NCBI RefSeq assembly: GCF_006716185.1
Contig: NZ_VFOP01000001.1
Coordinates: 3,286,001 to 3,350,000, forward strand
Origin: Ornithinicoccus hortensis
Lineage (GTDB): Bacteria; Actinomycetota; Actinomycetes; Actinomycetales; Dermatophilaceae
DNA: 64,000 nt
Direction: 5' to 3'
Numbering within the stretch: position 1 is the stretch's first letter; the number at the start of each line of letters is the position of its first letter. The position numbers and the translations under genes are program-made. Positions 27,918-41,633 of this stretch are shown here, piece after piece. A model generated the notes under the pieces. That model searched no databases. It saw only the letters and a program-made list of their open reading frames with translations, and was not told the origin of the DNA.

Positions 27918-29584
27918 CAGTCGTCGGAGGCTCCCTGGGTGAACGGCCGGTCCAGCAGCACGTGCTCGACGAGCAGCGGGGAGGGCATCAGGTGCTGGGC
28001 GAAGCCGCCGGTGCCGGAGAACAACTCCTCGGTGACCGCCAGCACCTCGTCGGCGCCGATGTGGTCGATCATCGCGAACGGCCCCATCGGGTAGCCGAGG
28101 CCGAACTGGATGGCGGTGTCGATGTCCTCGACGGTGGCGTAGCCCTCGTCCAGCATCCGGACCGCGTCGTTCAGGTAGGTCATCAGTAGGGCGTCGACCA
28201 CCAGTCCGGTCCGGTCCCGGCTGACCACCGGCTCCGCGTCGAGCCCACGGATGAACCCGCGCAGCGCGGCGACCGTCGCGGCGGACGTCGTGTGGGTGGT
28301 GCCGACCTCGATGACCTGGCCGTTGCCGGTCGGTGCGTGGACCCGCAGGACCACCGTGTCCTCGGCCCGGCCGCTGATCGCGGCGAGCGCCACCGCGGAG
28401 TAGGTGTTGACCGTGGCGAGGACCGCGCCGGACCTGGCCGCCTCCCCCAGTGCGGCGAACAGCTCGTCGACGTCCCGTCCCGCGGCCCCGTCCTCGGCGG
28501 CGCTGTCCTCCTCCTGGGCCTCGATCACCAGGTCCGCCGCGGCGACGCCCGACAGGTCGCCGGAGGCGTCGGTCAGGTGCGTGACGGCATACCCGGCTCC
28601 CTCCACCCGGGCCACCAGCTCTCCGGCCACGGTCCCGTCACCGACGACGGCCACCGTCCGGATCCCCGCGCTCTCGGCGTCCTCCCCCGGCGTCAGCTCG
28701 TCGGCGACCACGTCCCGCCCGCCGGGCCCCTCGTAGCTGTAGAAGCCGCGGCCGCTCTTGCGGCCCAGCCGGCCGGAGACGACCATCCGCTCCAGCATCG
28801 AGCTCGGGGCGTGCAGCGGGCTGCGGCTGTGGCCGTAGATCACGTCGCCGATGTGGTGGCAGACGTCCAGGCCGACCAGGTCCATCAGGGTCAGCGGCCC
28901 CATCGGCAGCCCGGCACCGACGCGCATCGCGGTGTCCAGGTCCTCCCGGCTCACGTGCCCGTGCTCCACCATCGTCAGCGCCGAGTTGAGGTAACCGAAC
29001 AGCAGGTAGTTGGCCACGAACCCGGCCCGGTCCCCGACCACGACCGGCCGCTTGCCCAGACCGGTGACCAGGTCGCGGACCGCGTCGGTGACCGCCTGGT
29101 CGGTACGCAGCGTGTGGATCACCTCAACCAGCTGCATGACCGGGGCGGGGTTGAAGAAGTGCACCCCGATGACCCGCTCGGGGTGCTTGGTGGGCGCGGC
29201 GATCGCGGTGATCGACAGGCTGGAGGTGTTGCTGGCCAGCACCGCGTCCTCGGCCACGATCCCGTCGAGCCTGCCGAACACCTCGTGCTTGAGCTCCAGC
29301 ACCTCCGGCACCGCCTCGACGACCAGGTCGGCCGGCGCGAGGTCACCCATCTCGGTGGTGACGGTGATCCGGTCCAGGATCTCCTGGCGACCGGCCTCGT
29401 CCAGCTTCCCCCGGGAGACCGCACGGTCCATCGACCGGGTGAGGATGCCGCGCCCCCGGTCGGCGAACTCCTCGGTGCTCTCCACCCCGATCACGGTCAG
29501 GCCCCCACGGGCGAAAACCTCCACGATGCCGGCACCCATGGTGCCCAGCCCGATCACTCCGACGGTCCGGATCTGCTTAGCCAT
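27917..29584 (-). CDS. Two-module 3-hydroxyacyl-CoA dehydrogenase
   Basis: A 555-residue enzyme of the fatty-acid/hydroxybutyryl-CoA oxidation family. Module 1 (~1-290): Rossmann [17 protein letters not shown], catalytic [16 protein letters not shown], then helices ending [14 protein letters not shown]. Module 2 (~305-555) repeats the architecture in weakened form: [15 protein letters not shown] lacks the classic GxGxxG and [16 protein letters not shown] replaces HFFNPAP, while the C-terminal helical part ([16 protein letters not shown]) is well kept. Module 2 may be non-catalytic. The second ATG (MAKQIRTVG) is used because AGAGG lies 9 nt upstream. Divergent from nucS. Confidence 0.9.
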   Translation of the reverse strand: MAKQIRTVGVIGLGTMGAGIVEVFARGGLTVIGVESTEEFADRGRGILTRSMDRAVSRGKLDEAGRQEILDRITVTTEMGDLAPADLVVEAVPEVLELKHEVFGRLDGIVAEDAVLASNTSSLSITAIAAPTKHPERVIGVHFFNPAPVMQLVEVIHTLRTDQAVTDAVRDLVTGLGKRPVVVGDRAGFVANYLLFGYLNSALTMVEHGHVSREDLDTAMRVGAGLPMGPLTLMDLVGLDVCHHIGDVIYGHSRSPLHAPSSMLERMVVSGRLGRKSGRGFYSYEGPGGRDVVADELTPGEDAESAGIRTVAVVGDGTVAGELVARVEGAGYAVTHLTDASGDLSGVAAADLVIEAQEEDSAAEDGAAGRDVDELFAALGEAARSGAVLATVNTYSAVALAAISGRAEDTVVLRVHAPTGNGQVIEVGTTHTTSAATVAALRGFIRGLDAEPVVSRDRTGLVVDALLMTYLNDAVRMLDEGYATVEDIDTAIQFGLGYPMGPFAMIDHIGADEVLAVTEELFSGTGGFAQHLMPSPLLVEHVLLDRPFTQGASDD

Positions 29585-29623
29585 GGGCCGCATCCTCTCA
29601 CCGTCCCCTCCGGCGACGCGGGT

Positions 29624-29629
29624 TAGGGT
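29624..29629 (+). promoter_or_regulatory. -10-like box of nucS
   Basis: TAGGGT ends 7 nt before the nucS GTG with no Shine-Dalgarno between, implying a leaderless mRNA. Confidence 0.45.
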
Positions 29630-29636
29630 GACCGGC

Positions 29637-30341
29637 GTGCGAGTGGTGATTGCCGAGTGCAGCGTCGACTACGAGGGTGCCCTGGTGGCGCACCTGCCCC
29701 TGGCGACCCGGCTGTTGATGGTCAAGGCCGACGGCTCGGTGCTGGTGCACTCCGACGGCGGCTCCTACAAGCCGCTGAACTGGATGGCGCCGCCCTGCTC
29801 GATGACCGAGCTCGACCCGGACGAGGCCGAGCGCGAGGAGGGGGTGCAGGCGGTCTGGCTGGTGCGGCACGGCAAGCGGGAGGACACCCTCCGGATCCGG
29901 CTGTATGCCGTGCACAGCGACACCGCGCACGAACTCGGGGTGGACCCGGGGCTGGTCAAGGACGGGGTGGAGGCCCAGCTGCAGGCGCTGCTGGCCGAGC
30001 ACATCACCACGCTGGGCGAGGGGTACACGTTGCTGCGGCGGGAGTACCCCACGGCGATCGGCCCGGTCGACATCCTGTGCAAGGACGCCGACAGCGGGAC
30101 GGTCGCGGTGGAGATCAAGCGCCGCGGCGACATCGACGGCGTGGAGCAGCTGACCCGCTACCTGGAGCTGCTCAACCGGGACCCTGCCCTCACCGTGCGC
30201 GGCCCGGTCCAGGGGGTGTTCGCCGCCCAGCTGATCCGCCCGCAGGCCAGGACCCTGGCGGTTGACCGCGGGATCCGGTGCGTCACCCTGGACTACGAGG
30301 CGCTCCGAGGGATGGACGACGCGGAGTCGCGGCTCTTCTGA
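29637..30341 (+). CDS. nucS: Mismatch-specific endonuclease NucS (EndoMS)
   Basis: A 234-residue nuclease central to the MutS/MutL-independent mismatch repair of actinobacteria. The N-terminal DNA-binding/dimer domain opens [21 protein letters not shown] and contains [20 protein letters not shown]; the C-terminal restriction-like nuclease domain has GPVDILCKD and [24 protein letters not shown], giving the D...ExK active site. Length and start match the M. tuberculosis enzyme (Rv1321). GTG start chosen because it directly opens the conserved N-terminus. Convergent with the YbaK gene, 4 bp apart. Confidence 0.93.
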   Translation: MRVVIAECSVDYEGALVAHLPLATRLLMVKADGSVLVHSDGGSYKPLNWMAPPCSMTELDPDEAEREEGVQAVWLVRHGKREDTLRIRLYAVHSDTAHELGVDPGLVKDGVEAQLQALLAEHITTLGEGYTLLRREYPTAIGPVDILCKDADSGTVAVEIKRRGDIDGVEQLTRYLELLNRDPALTVRGPVQGVFAAQLIRPQARTLAVDRGIRCVTLDYEALRGMDDAESRLF

Positions 30342-30345
30342 CCGG

Positions 30346-30819
30346 CTACTCGACCTCGACCGGCGTCGCCCCGGTCATCGCCAGCAACTCGGCATACGTG
30401 GTCGCGAACAGCGCAGCGGGGTGCCCGGCCGCGGCCCAGACCACCTCGTGCCGGGCCAGCCACGGGTCGAGGTAGGTCGGCACCGGCGCCGGGTGCGCCA
30501 TGGGCGACACCCCGCCGATCACTTGGCCGGTGTGCTCGCGGACGAACTCCGGGGTGGCCCGCCGCAACGAGGACACCCCGATCCGCCGGGCCACCAGCTC
30601 GGTGTTCACCCGGTGCGCTCCGGAGGTCAGCACCAGCACGGGTGCGCCGTCGGCGTCGAACAGCAGGCTGTTGGCGATCGCCCCGACCTCGCAGCCCAGT
30701 GCCTGCGCGGCCAGCGCCGCGGTGTGCACCGACTCGGGCAGCACCCGCACCTCGCCCTGCCCGCCGCGGCGGGTGAGCTCCTCGCGGAACCGGGTGACGG
30801 ACTGGTGCTCGGTCGACAT
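30346..30819 (-). CDS. YbaK/EbsC-type aminoacyl-tRNA deacylase
   Basis: A 157-residue single-domain protein of the YbaK/ProRS-INS superfamily, which hydrolyses mischarged tRNAs. Family marks: FREELTRRG..VRVLPESVHTAALAAQALGCEVGAIANSLLFD, then VLVLTSGAHRVNTELVARRIG and GQVIGGVSPMAHPAPVPTYLD. The lysine typical of the strict YbaK group is Asn here (IANSLLF), so the specificity is probably that of the EbsC-like subgroup and is not known. The internal ATG (MSTEHQSVTRF) is preferred to one 12 codons upstream because it starts at the conserved region. Confidence 0.85.
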   Translation of the reverse strand: MSTEHQSVTRFREELTRRGGQGEVRVLPESVHTAALAAQALGCEVGAIANSLLFDADGAPVLVLTSGAHRVNTELVARRIGVSSLRRATPEFVREHTGQVIGGVSPMAHPAPVPTYLDPWLARHEVVWAAAGHPAALFATTYAELLAMTGATPVEVE

Positions 30820-30881
30820 GTCGGCACCGTAACCGACCTCTTCGTGGCCCGCCACGCACCCTCCCCCGGCCGCCGGCCTGA

Positions 30882-30887
30882 CAGAAT
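30882..30887 (+). promoter_or_regulatory. Extended -10-like box TGACAGAAT of ggt-like gene
   Basis: CAGAAT preceded by TGA ends 6 nt before the ATG. The same TG[AG]CAG[AG]AT shape occurs before the pduO-type gene, the pentapeptide gene and rpmE. Confidence 0.4.
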
Positions 30888-30893
30888 CACCGT

Positions 30894-32420
30894 ATGACCC
30901 GTCAGGCCGCCATCGCCGCCCCCAACCCGATCGCCACCCAGGCCGGCCAGGTGGCCCTGGCCGCGGGCGGCAACGCGATCGACGCGGCGATCGCGGCGAT
31001 GGTGACCGCCACGGTCACCGAACCGGGCGTGGTCTCCCCGCTGGGCGGCTGCTACATCAACATCTGGCCGGCCGACGGCGACCCGGTCGTCATCGACGGC
31101 AACGTGGAGATGCCCGGTCGCGGGGCCGACCCCGAACGCTTCGGCGCCGGGCTGATCGAGTGCGTGACGACCTACGGCGGTGGCCTCACGACGTATGCCG
31201 GCCCCGGGTCGGTCGCGACGCCGGGGATGGTGGCGGCGATGGGGCTGGCCCACGAGCGGTACGGGCGGGCGCCCTGGGCCGAGCTGTTCGCCGTGGCCGA
31301 GCACAGCGCCCGCGCCGGCTTCCCGCTGAGCCAGACGGCGGCAACCTACTTCCCGCTGGTGGCCCACACCATCTTCAACTGGGACCCCACGACCCGGGCG
31401 GTCTACACCGACGACGGGACGTCCTGGCCGGCCGGTCACCTGATCGTGGACGGGTCCCTGGCCGACACCCTGGCCGAGCTGGCCGCGGAGGGTGCCGGGG
31501 CGCTCTACACCGGGGACCTGGGGCTCCGGATCGCGGCCGACATCGGCGAGCGGGGCGGGTTGCTCACCCGGGAGGACCTCACCGCCTACCAGCCGGACCT
31601 GCGGCCCGCGCTGCCCACCCGGTTGGGCCGGTGGCGCCTGGCCTGCAACCCGCCTCCCTCGATCGGGGGGCCGGTGCTCACCGCGATGCTCCGGGTGCTG
31701 GGTGAGGTCGACGGCCCGGTCACCCCGGTCCGCGCGGCCCGGGCGATGCGGCAGGTGCTGGACCTGCGGATGCAGCGGCTGGACACCGCCGAGGACCTCC
31801 GGGCCGCCGGTGAGGAGCTGTTGTCCACGATCGCCACGCTGGGCGACACGGGGCTGCCCACCTCCCCGGACACCGCGCACGTCTCGGTGGTGGACACCGA
31901 CGGCTTCGCCTGCGCCCTCACCGCCTCGGCCGGCTACGGCTCGGGGATGACGGTGGCCGGCACGGGGCTGATGGCCAACAACGCCCTCGGCGAGCCCGAG
32001 CTGAACCGCCGCGGGCTGCACGCGCTGGCCCCGGGCACCCGGATGGCCTCCAACATGGCGCCGACCACCGCCCGCCACGCGGACGGGTCGGTGCTGGCCA
32101 TCGGCACCCCCGGCGCCGACCGGATCACCACGGCGCTGCTGCAGGTGCTGCTGCACTTCTGCGTGCACGACGAGGAGCTGCAGCACGCGATCAACGCGCC
32201 ACGGCTGCACGTGCGCCTGCTGGAGGACGGGGGCGCCCAGATCGACCTGGAGCGCGACGAGCACCTGTCGGCCGCCCTGGCGGACCAGGACCTGCCGCTG
32301 CGGGAGTACGAGCCGCAGGACATGTACTTCGGCGGCGTCGGGGCCGCCCTGCTGTCCGCCGACGGGACCCTGTCCGCGGGGGCGGACCCGCGGCGCGCCT
32401 CGGCCACCGCCGTGGGGTGA
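30894..32420 (+). CDS. Gamma-glutamyltransferase family protein (Ntn hydrolase)
   Basis: A 508-residue member of the self-cleaving gamma-glutamyltransferase superfamily. Large-subunit marks: PNPIATQAGQVALAAGGNAIDAAIAAMVT and GPGSVATPGMVAAM. The expected autoprocessing site is SPDTAHVSVVD, whose Thr would become the N-terminal nucleophile; GYGSGMTVAGTGLMANNALGE follows. No signal peptide is present, unlike secreted glutathione-degrading enzymes, so a cytoplasmic enzyme is likely. The actual substrate is uncertain. Start overlaps nothing and lies 6 nt after a -10-like box. Confidence 0.85.
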   Translation: MTRQAAIAAPNPIATQAGQVALAAGGNAIDAAIAAMVTATVTEPGVVSPLGGCYINIWPADGDPVVIDGNVEMPGRGADPERFGAGLIECVTTYGGGLTTYAGPGSVATPGMVAAMGLAHERYGRAPWAELFAVAEHSARAGFPLSQTAATYFPLVAHTIFNWDPTTRAVYTDDGTSWPAGHLIVDGSLADTLAELAAEGAGALYTGDLGLRIAADIGERGGLLTREDLTAYQPDLRPALPTRLGRWRLACNPPPSIGGPVLTAMLRVLGEVDGPVTPVRAARAMRQVLDLRMQRLDTAEDLRAAGEELLSTIATLGDTGLPTSPDTAHVSVVDTDGFACALTASAGYGSGMTVAGTGLMANNALGEPELNRRGLHALAPGTRMASNMAPTTARHADGSVLAIGTPGADRITTALLQVLLHFCVHDEELQHAINAPRLHVRLLEDGGAQIDLERDEHLSAALADQDLPLREYEPQDMYFGGVGAALLSADGTLSAGADPRRASATAVG

Positions 32421-32463
32421 GCCGTGAGGTGAGGGACTGGCGAGGGGAAAGCCGGGGCCCGGC

Positions 32464-32871
32464 TCAGCGCATGACGCTGGGCGGGATGGGCGGCGGCACG
32501 ATGGCCGTCGGCCGCTGGTAGCCCGACAGCGCGCTGGCGGTGTCGAGCCGGGTCAGCACCAGGTGCAACTTGGTGAGGCGGAACAGCCGCTCGAGCCGCT
32601 CGGACGCCTCGGCGATGACCAGACGGCGGCCGCTGCGGCGGGCCCGCTGGTGCAGACCCACGAGGACGCCCAGACCCGTCGCGTCCGAGATCTCGGTGTC
32701 CGCCAGGTGGAGCACGAGGTCGCCCTCGCCGGCGGCGAGCAAGCGTTGCAGCGCGGCCCGCACCTCGGGGACGGTGCGCACGCCGAGGACCCCCCGCACC
32801 GTCGCCTCCCGGCCGGGAGAATCAATGAAGACCTCGGCCGGTCCCCGCCAGACGCCTGCAGCACTCGTCAT
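32464..32871 (-). CDS. STAS-domain protein (anti-sigma factor antagonist-like)
   Basis: A 135-residue protein consisting of one STAS domain plus a short Pro-rich tail. The core VLGVRTVPEVRAALQRLLAAGEGDLVLHLADTEISDATGLGVLVGLHQRARRSGRRLVIAEAS fits SpoIIAA/RsbV-type proteins. At the phosphorylation loop the usual DSSGLG is DATGLG, placing Thr where the switch Ser normally sits; phospho-regulation by an RsbW-type kinase remains possible. No anti-sigma factor gene is adjacent. Divergent from the pduO-type gene across 166 bp. Confidence 0.85.
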   Translation of the reverse strand: MTSAAGVWRGPAEVFIDSPGREATVRGVLGVRTVPEVRAALQRLLAAGEGDLVLHLADTEISDATGLGVLVGLHQRARRSGRRLVIAEASERLERLFRLTKLHLVLTRLDTASALSGYQRPTAIVPPPIPPSVMR

Positions 32872-33025
32872 GGTGTTGCCCCTTTCGCCCTGCGCCTACC
32901 CCGCATGTCTACTGTGAATAACGCCGCCGGGTGGGGAAGGGTTGCTCACGCCACGATAACAGTTCGATAACGATGGCGCCGGGATCTCCGGGTGGACCCG
33001 CCGGGCCGGCCGGAACGGGCTCTGA

Positions 33026-33031
33026 CAGGAT
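33026..33031 (+). promoter_or_regulatory. Extended -10-like box TGACAGGAT of pduO-type gene
   Basis: CAGGAT preceded by TGA ends 6 nt before the ATG; no Shine-Dalgarno. Leaderless start inferred. Confidence 0.4.
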
Positions 33032-33037
33032 CGCGGC

Positions 33038-33655
33038 ATGGTGATCCTGAACCGCATCTATACCCGGACCGGCGACGACGGCACGACCGCGCTGGGCGAC
33101 TTCAGCCGCACCGGCAAGAACGACCCCCGGCTGACCGCATACGCCGACACCGACGAGGCCAACTCCTGCATCGGGGTGGCGGTGGCCACGGGTGACCTGC
33201 GGGCGGACATGGTGCGCACCCTGACCAGGATCCAGAACGACCTCTTCGACGTCGGCGCGGACCTGTGCAACCCGCTGCGGGCCAGCTACGAGCACCCGCC
33301 GCTGCGGGTGCTCCCGGCCTGGGTGGACGAGCTGGAGGCCGACTGCGACACCTACAACGAGGAACTCACCAAGCTGCGCTCCTTCATCCTGCCCGGCGGC
33401 TCCCCCGGCGCTGCCCACCTGCACGTGGCCCGCACGGTGGTCCGCCGGGCCGAGCGCTCGGCGTGGGCCGCGATCGAGGCGTATGGCGTGGAGCCGGCGG
33501 CGGCCGAGGCCGAGCGGGGCGTGGGCGGGGTGAACCCGTTGACCGCGAAGTACCTGAACCGGCTCTCGGACCTGCTGTTCATCCTGGGCCGGGTGGCCAA
33601 CCTGGACCGCGGCGGCGACGTGCTGTGGCAACCCGGGGGCGGCCGCGACCAGTAA
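33038..33655 (+). CDS. Cob(I)alamin adenosyltransferase, PduO type
   Basis: A 205-residue helical enzyme that adenosylates cob(I)alamin to make coenzyme B12. The ATP-binding start RIYTRTGDDGTTALGDFSRTGKNDPR, RSFILPGGSPGAAHLHVARTVVRRAERS and YLNRLSDLLFILGRVAN are the standard PduO blocks. It provides the cofactor for methylmalonyl-CoA mutase, consistent with the epimerase gene in the same region. Same place as Rv1314c beside the ATP synthase operon of M. tuberculosis. Convergent with the DUF2550 gene. Confidence 0.93.
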   Translation: MVILNRIYTRTGDDGTTALGDFSRTGKNDPRLTAYADTDEANSCIGVAVATGDLRADMVRTLTRIQNDLFDVGADLCNPLRASYEHPPLRVLPAWVDELEADCDTYNEELTKLRSFILPGGSPGAAHLHVARTVVRRAERSAWAAIEAYGVEPAAAEAERGVGGVNPLTAKYLNRLSDLLFILGRVANLDRGGDVLWQPGGGRDQ

Positions 33656-33687
33656 CGGTCGACCGTCCATGCAGCCGGTGTCGCGGA

Positions 33688-34125
33688 TCAGGCGACGTTG
33701 ACGTTCCAGCCCGGCGGAACCGACTCCAGCCAGGACCGCAGCGCGGTGTAGTGCTCCTCGCCCAGGGCGAGGTCGAAGGTCTGGGTGCCGTAGGTGCAGG
33801 ACACCTGGATGCCGGGGATCCCGCTGGCCGACGGTGGCCACTGCTCGGCCGTGGCGGGCCGGGCGATCCCGAGGTCCAGGTGGGCCCGCTGCCAGCTGTG
33901 CAGGACGCGCGATGAGTGACCGCCCGGACCGAGGTGGTCCAGGCGGTCGTGGTCGTAGCGCAGGTATCCCTTGGTCCAGTCCTGGGCCGCGTCGCGGTAC
34001 CAACACAGCACGGACTGGTGGCTGCCCGGGGAGAGCAGCCGGGAGAAGGCGAACAGGCCGATCCCGAGCAGCAGGCAGGCAGCGACGACACCCATCGCCA
34101 CGAGGAGGATCGCGCCGCCGTTCAC
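33688..34125 (-). CDS. DUF2550 membrane-anchored protein
   Basis: A 145-residue protein with one N-terminal hydrophobic helix (ILLVAMGVVAACLLLGIGLFAFSRL) and an extracytoplasmic or cytoplasmic beta-rich domain containing VLCWYRDAAQDWTKGYLRYD and GHSSRVLHSW. DUF2550 proteins follow atpC in many actinobacteria (Rv1312 in M. tuberculosis). GTG start one base after the atpC stop, so it is the last gene of the atp operon. Function unknown. Confidence 0.88.
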   Translation of the reverse strand: MNGGAILLVAMGVVAACLLLGIGLFAFSRLLSPGSHQSVLCWYRDAAQDWTKGYLRYDHDRLDHLGPGGHSSRVLHSWQRAHLDLGIARPATAEQWPPSASGIPGIQVSCTYGTQTFDLALGEEHYTALRSWLESVPPGWNVNVA

Positions 34126-34126
34126 G

Positions 34127-34405
34127 TCAGTCCGTGGAACTCGCGCTCAGGGTCCCCTCCACCTGCTCGGTGACGATGGTGACCCGGTCGTGGTCGACCG
34201 ACAGGAAGCCGGACTCGACGTGCACCGTCTCCCGGCCGTTGGAGGTGTCGATCCCTACTTCGCCGGGCACCAGGACACCCAGCACCGGGGCGTGTCCGGG
34301 CAGGATCCCGAGCACCCCGTCGGGGGTCCGGGCCTGGACGGACCGGGCCTCGCCGGACCAGACCTTGCGGTCCGCGGCGACGAGCTCAACCTGCAACGCA
34401 CTCAC
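34127..34405 (-). CDS. atpC: ATP synthase F1 epsilon subunit (short form)
   Basis: A 92-residue epsilon subunit comprising only the N-terminal beta-sandwich (ALQVELVAADRKVWSGEARSVQARTPDGVLGILPGHAPVLGVL..ESGFLSVDHDRVTIVTE). The C-terminal two-helix domain that latches the rotor in many bacteria is missing, ending in a short Ser/Thr tail; the stop is not a frameshift product as far as I can see. GTG start (VSALQVEL) with GAAGGG upstream; an upstream in-frame ATG would add 49 Arg/Pro-rich residues without homology. Confidence 0.92.
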   Translation of the reverse strand: MSALQVELVAADRKVWSGEARSVQARTPDGVLGILPGHAPVLGVLVPGEVGIDTSNGRETVHVESGFLSVDHDRVTIVTEQVEGTLSASSTD

Positions 34406-34499
34406 GCGTTCTGTCCCTTCGTCGGTTCGTTCTCGAGTGTAGCCGGGTGCCGTGGTGCCGGACGCCGCGCGGGGCGTCCGGCACCGGGTACACCTGGGA

Positions 34500-36876
<2,377 letters not shown>

Positions 36877-36930
36877 ATCTCGCCTCTTTCTTCAGCCGTC
36901 GGTGGGTGGTGGGGCAGTGCTTCCGGTATG

Positions 36931-36960
36931 CCGGGTGGTCGCCTTCGCGGGACCACCCGG
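36931..36960. terminator. Intra-operon hairpin between atpA and atpG
   Basis: Perfect 10-bp inverted repeat CCGGGTGGTC / GACCACCCGG around a 10-nt loop, next to a GTATGCCG octamer. It lies inside the atp operon, so it may be an mRNA processing or stability element rather than a full terminator. Confidence 0.5.
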
Positions 36961-36972
36961 CCGCCGTGGGCG

Positions 36973-38625
<1,653 letters not shown>

Positions 38626-38675
38626 TGTCTTCTCCTCTGCGGCCGGTCACCTCGGTGGTGGTGGGCCAAGTCCGT

Positions 38676-38695
38676 GTTCCTGAAGGTTCCTGAAG
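38676..38695. repeat. 10-bp tandem duplication upstream of atpA
   Basis: GTTCCTGAAG occurs twice in direct succession in the 90-bp spacer between atpH and atpA. No function inferred; it may be replication slippage. Confidence 0.6.
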
Positions 38696-38715
38696 TGTGC
38701 TGTGGGGCGGTGGGT

Positions 38716-39527
38716 TCAGCTGGTCAGCCGGCGTCGGGCTTCTTCCAGCCGGCTCACCACGGTCCCGTCGATGACCTCGTCACCGATCTCGACCCGGATG
38801 CCGCCGACGACGTCGGGGTCGACGATCGCGTTGACGTGCACCGCGCGGCCGTACTGCTCGGCCAGGCTGCGCACCAGGCGCTCCTGCTGGGCCTCGGCCA
38901 ACGGCACGGCCGTGGTGACGGTGGCCGTCACCTGCTCCTGCCGCTTGGACGCGATCTGCAGGTAGTCCTCGATGGCGTGGTCGAAGCGACGACCCCGGGG
39001 GGCCGACACCGCGTGGGCGGCGAGCCGCACCGTCTCCGGTGCGGACTTGCCGGCCAGGAGGGACTCCACGACCTGGGCGCGGGCCGCCGCGCTGGAGCGC
39101 TTGTCGGTGAGCGCCGCACGCAGCTCGTCGTTGCCGTCGACGATCCGGTTGAACCGGAACAGCTCGTCCTCGACGCGTCCCAACCGGCCGAAGCCCTCGG
39201 CGTGCGCCAGGAAGCACTCGACGGCGAGCGACTCGAGCGCGGTGCTCAGGTCCTCCTCGGCGGCCCAGCGCTGGGAGACCGCGGCCTCCAGCACCTTCTG
39301 GGCGGGCTCCCCGACCTTGCCGCCGAACAGTCCGGCGGCGACGGCGGCCTTGTCCTGGCCCTCCCGGCTGGGGTCGGCCAGCGCGCGGCGCAGCGTGACG
39401 TTGCCGCCGACGACACCCGAGACGGCGAGCAGCTGCTCGCCCACCTGGGCCCGGTCACCGGCCTGCGCCAGCGCCTGGGTGAGCACCTTGCGGGAGGCGC
39501 TGAGTGCGCCCCGGGAGGGACCCTGCA

Positions 39528-39528
<1 letters not shown>
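38716..39528 (-). CDS. atpH: ATP synthase F1 delta subunit
   Basis: A 270-residue stator subunit, longer than the ~180-residue E. coli form, as in many high-GC Gram-positives. Helical N-terminal half and the C-terminal EQVTATVTTAVPLAEAQQERLVRSLAEQYGRAVHVNAIVDPDVVGGIRVEIGDEVIDGTVVSRLEEARRRL are characteristic. Its ATG overlaps the atpF stop (TGATG). Confidence 0.95.
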
Positions 39529-40389
<861 letters not shown>

Positions 40390-40492
40390 TGGTGTCCTCT
40401 TTCTTGTGTCCGTCCGGCCAGGTGACCGGACTCGTATGTGGTGGAGCAGTCGTTATGTAGTTGTGGCAACCGTCGAGGGATCGACGGGTGGA

Positions 40493-41287
40493 TCAGTGTG
40501 CCTCGGCGACGCCGTCCCCGATGTAGGAGGCGGCGAGGAGGGTGAAGACGTAGGCCTGGACCGTCTGGATGAGCAACTCGAAGAAGGTCATCAGGAAGGC
40601 CATGAAGAAGGAGCCGGCGCCGGCCAGGGCCATCAGCACGCCCTGCTGCACGAGGAACCAGCCGCCGGCGACGAACAGGGTCAGGATCATGTGGCCGGCG
40701 AACATGTTGCCGAAGAGTCGCAGGGCCAGCGTGAGCGGCCGGGTGACGAAGAAGGAGAAGATCTCCAGCAGCAGCACGACCGGGGCGATCACCATCGGCA
40801 CGCCGCTGGGCACCATGTGCTTGAAGTAGCCGACGAAGCCCTGCTCCTTGAAGCCGGTCACGTGGTAGACCACGTAGACCACCAGGGTCAGCGCGATCGG
40901 GACGCCGATCACGCCCGTGGGGGGCATCATCACGAAGGGGGTGATCCCCATCAGGTTGTTGAGCAGCACGAAGATGAAGATCGAGAACAGCAGCGGCACG
41001 AAGCGGTGGTAGTGCTTGCTGCCGATCAGCTCGCGGGCGATGTCGTTGCGCACGAAGCCGTAGACGGTCTCGGTGAGGAACTGGCCGGTGCCCGGGACGA
41101 GCTTGAGGTTGCGGGTGCCGCGGGTCAGCCAGAGGGCCAGGATCCCGGTCACCAGCACCAGGACGAACATCGGGCGCGTGATCGCCCACTCGCCGGAGCC
41201 GATCAGTGGCTGCCAGAAGTCGGCCGGGGACGGGCCGTGGAACTCGCTACCGGCAGCGACGACGGCTCCCATGGTCACGGGGCTCAC
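40493..41287 (-). CDS. atpB: ATP synthase F0 a subunit
   Basis: A 264-residue channel subunit with five or six hydrophobic segments. The essential Arg is in LALRLFGNMFAGHM and the FELLIQTVQAYVFTLLAASYI segment closes the protein. GTG start (VSPVTMGAVV) has GAGGAG 5 nt upstream; the frame is open further upstream through non-conserved sequence. Confidence 0.96.
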   Translation of the reverse strand: MSPVTMGAVVAAGSEFHGPSPADFWQPLIGSGEWAITRPMFVLVLVTGILALWLTRGTRNLKLVPGTGQFLTETVYGFVRNDIARELIGSKHYHRFVPLLFSIFIFVLLNNLMGITPFVMMPPTGVIGVPIALTLVVYVVYHVTGFKEQGFVGYFKHMVPSGVPMVIAPVVLLLEIFSFFVTRPLTLALRLFGNMFAGHMILTLFVAGGWFLVQQGVLMALAGAGSFFMAFLMTFFELLIQTVQAYVFTLLAASYIGDGVAEAH

Positions 41288-41396
41288 GCAAACTCCTCTG
41301 TCTGATAGGCAGGGCCAGTGGGTGTCTGGGCCGATGAGGGGGGAACTGACGTTCCACGGGCAACGGGCGCCACGGCGACCTGGGAACACACGGACG

Positions 41397-41633
41397 TCAT
41401 TGCTTACCGTACCTCATCCAGATGATGTAAATGGACAGGATCATGCCGACCGCGATGCCGACGGCGGGCAGCCAGGGCTGACCCCACCACCGGCCGAGCA
41501 ACCAGGCGATACCGCCGAACATGATCGGTCCGGCGAGCAGGGTGGACAGCAGGCTGACGCCCAGCTGGTGGTCGGCCGCCGAGCCCGGCTTCTCCGACCG
41601 GTCGTCCGGGTGGTTCGCCCCGTGGACCCGCAT
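41397..41633 (-). CDS. AtpZ/AtpI-like small membrane protein
   Basis: A 78-residue protein with two hydrophobic helices (LGVSLLSTLLAGPIMFGGIAWLLG and WLPAVGIAVGMILSIYIIWM). It matches the AtpZ-type protein (PF09527) placed between atpI and atpB. Proposed to help assemble the c-ring or handle Mg2+; unproven here. ATG overlaps the upstream stop (TGATG). Confidence 0.85.
   Translation of the reverse strand: MRVHGANHPDDRSEKPGSAADHQLGVSLLSTLLAGPIMFGGIAWLLGRWWGQPWLPAVGIAVGMILSIYIIWMRYGKQ

Noticed and set aside
32450-32464. AGCCGGGGCCCGGCT palindrome after the ggt-like gene as a terminator
   Set aside because: Arms leave essentially no loop, so it cannot fold as a normal hairpin; it may be chance in GC-rich sequence.
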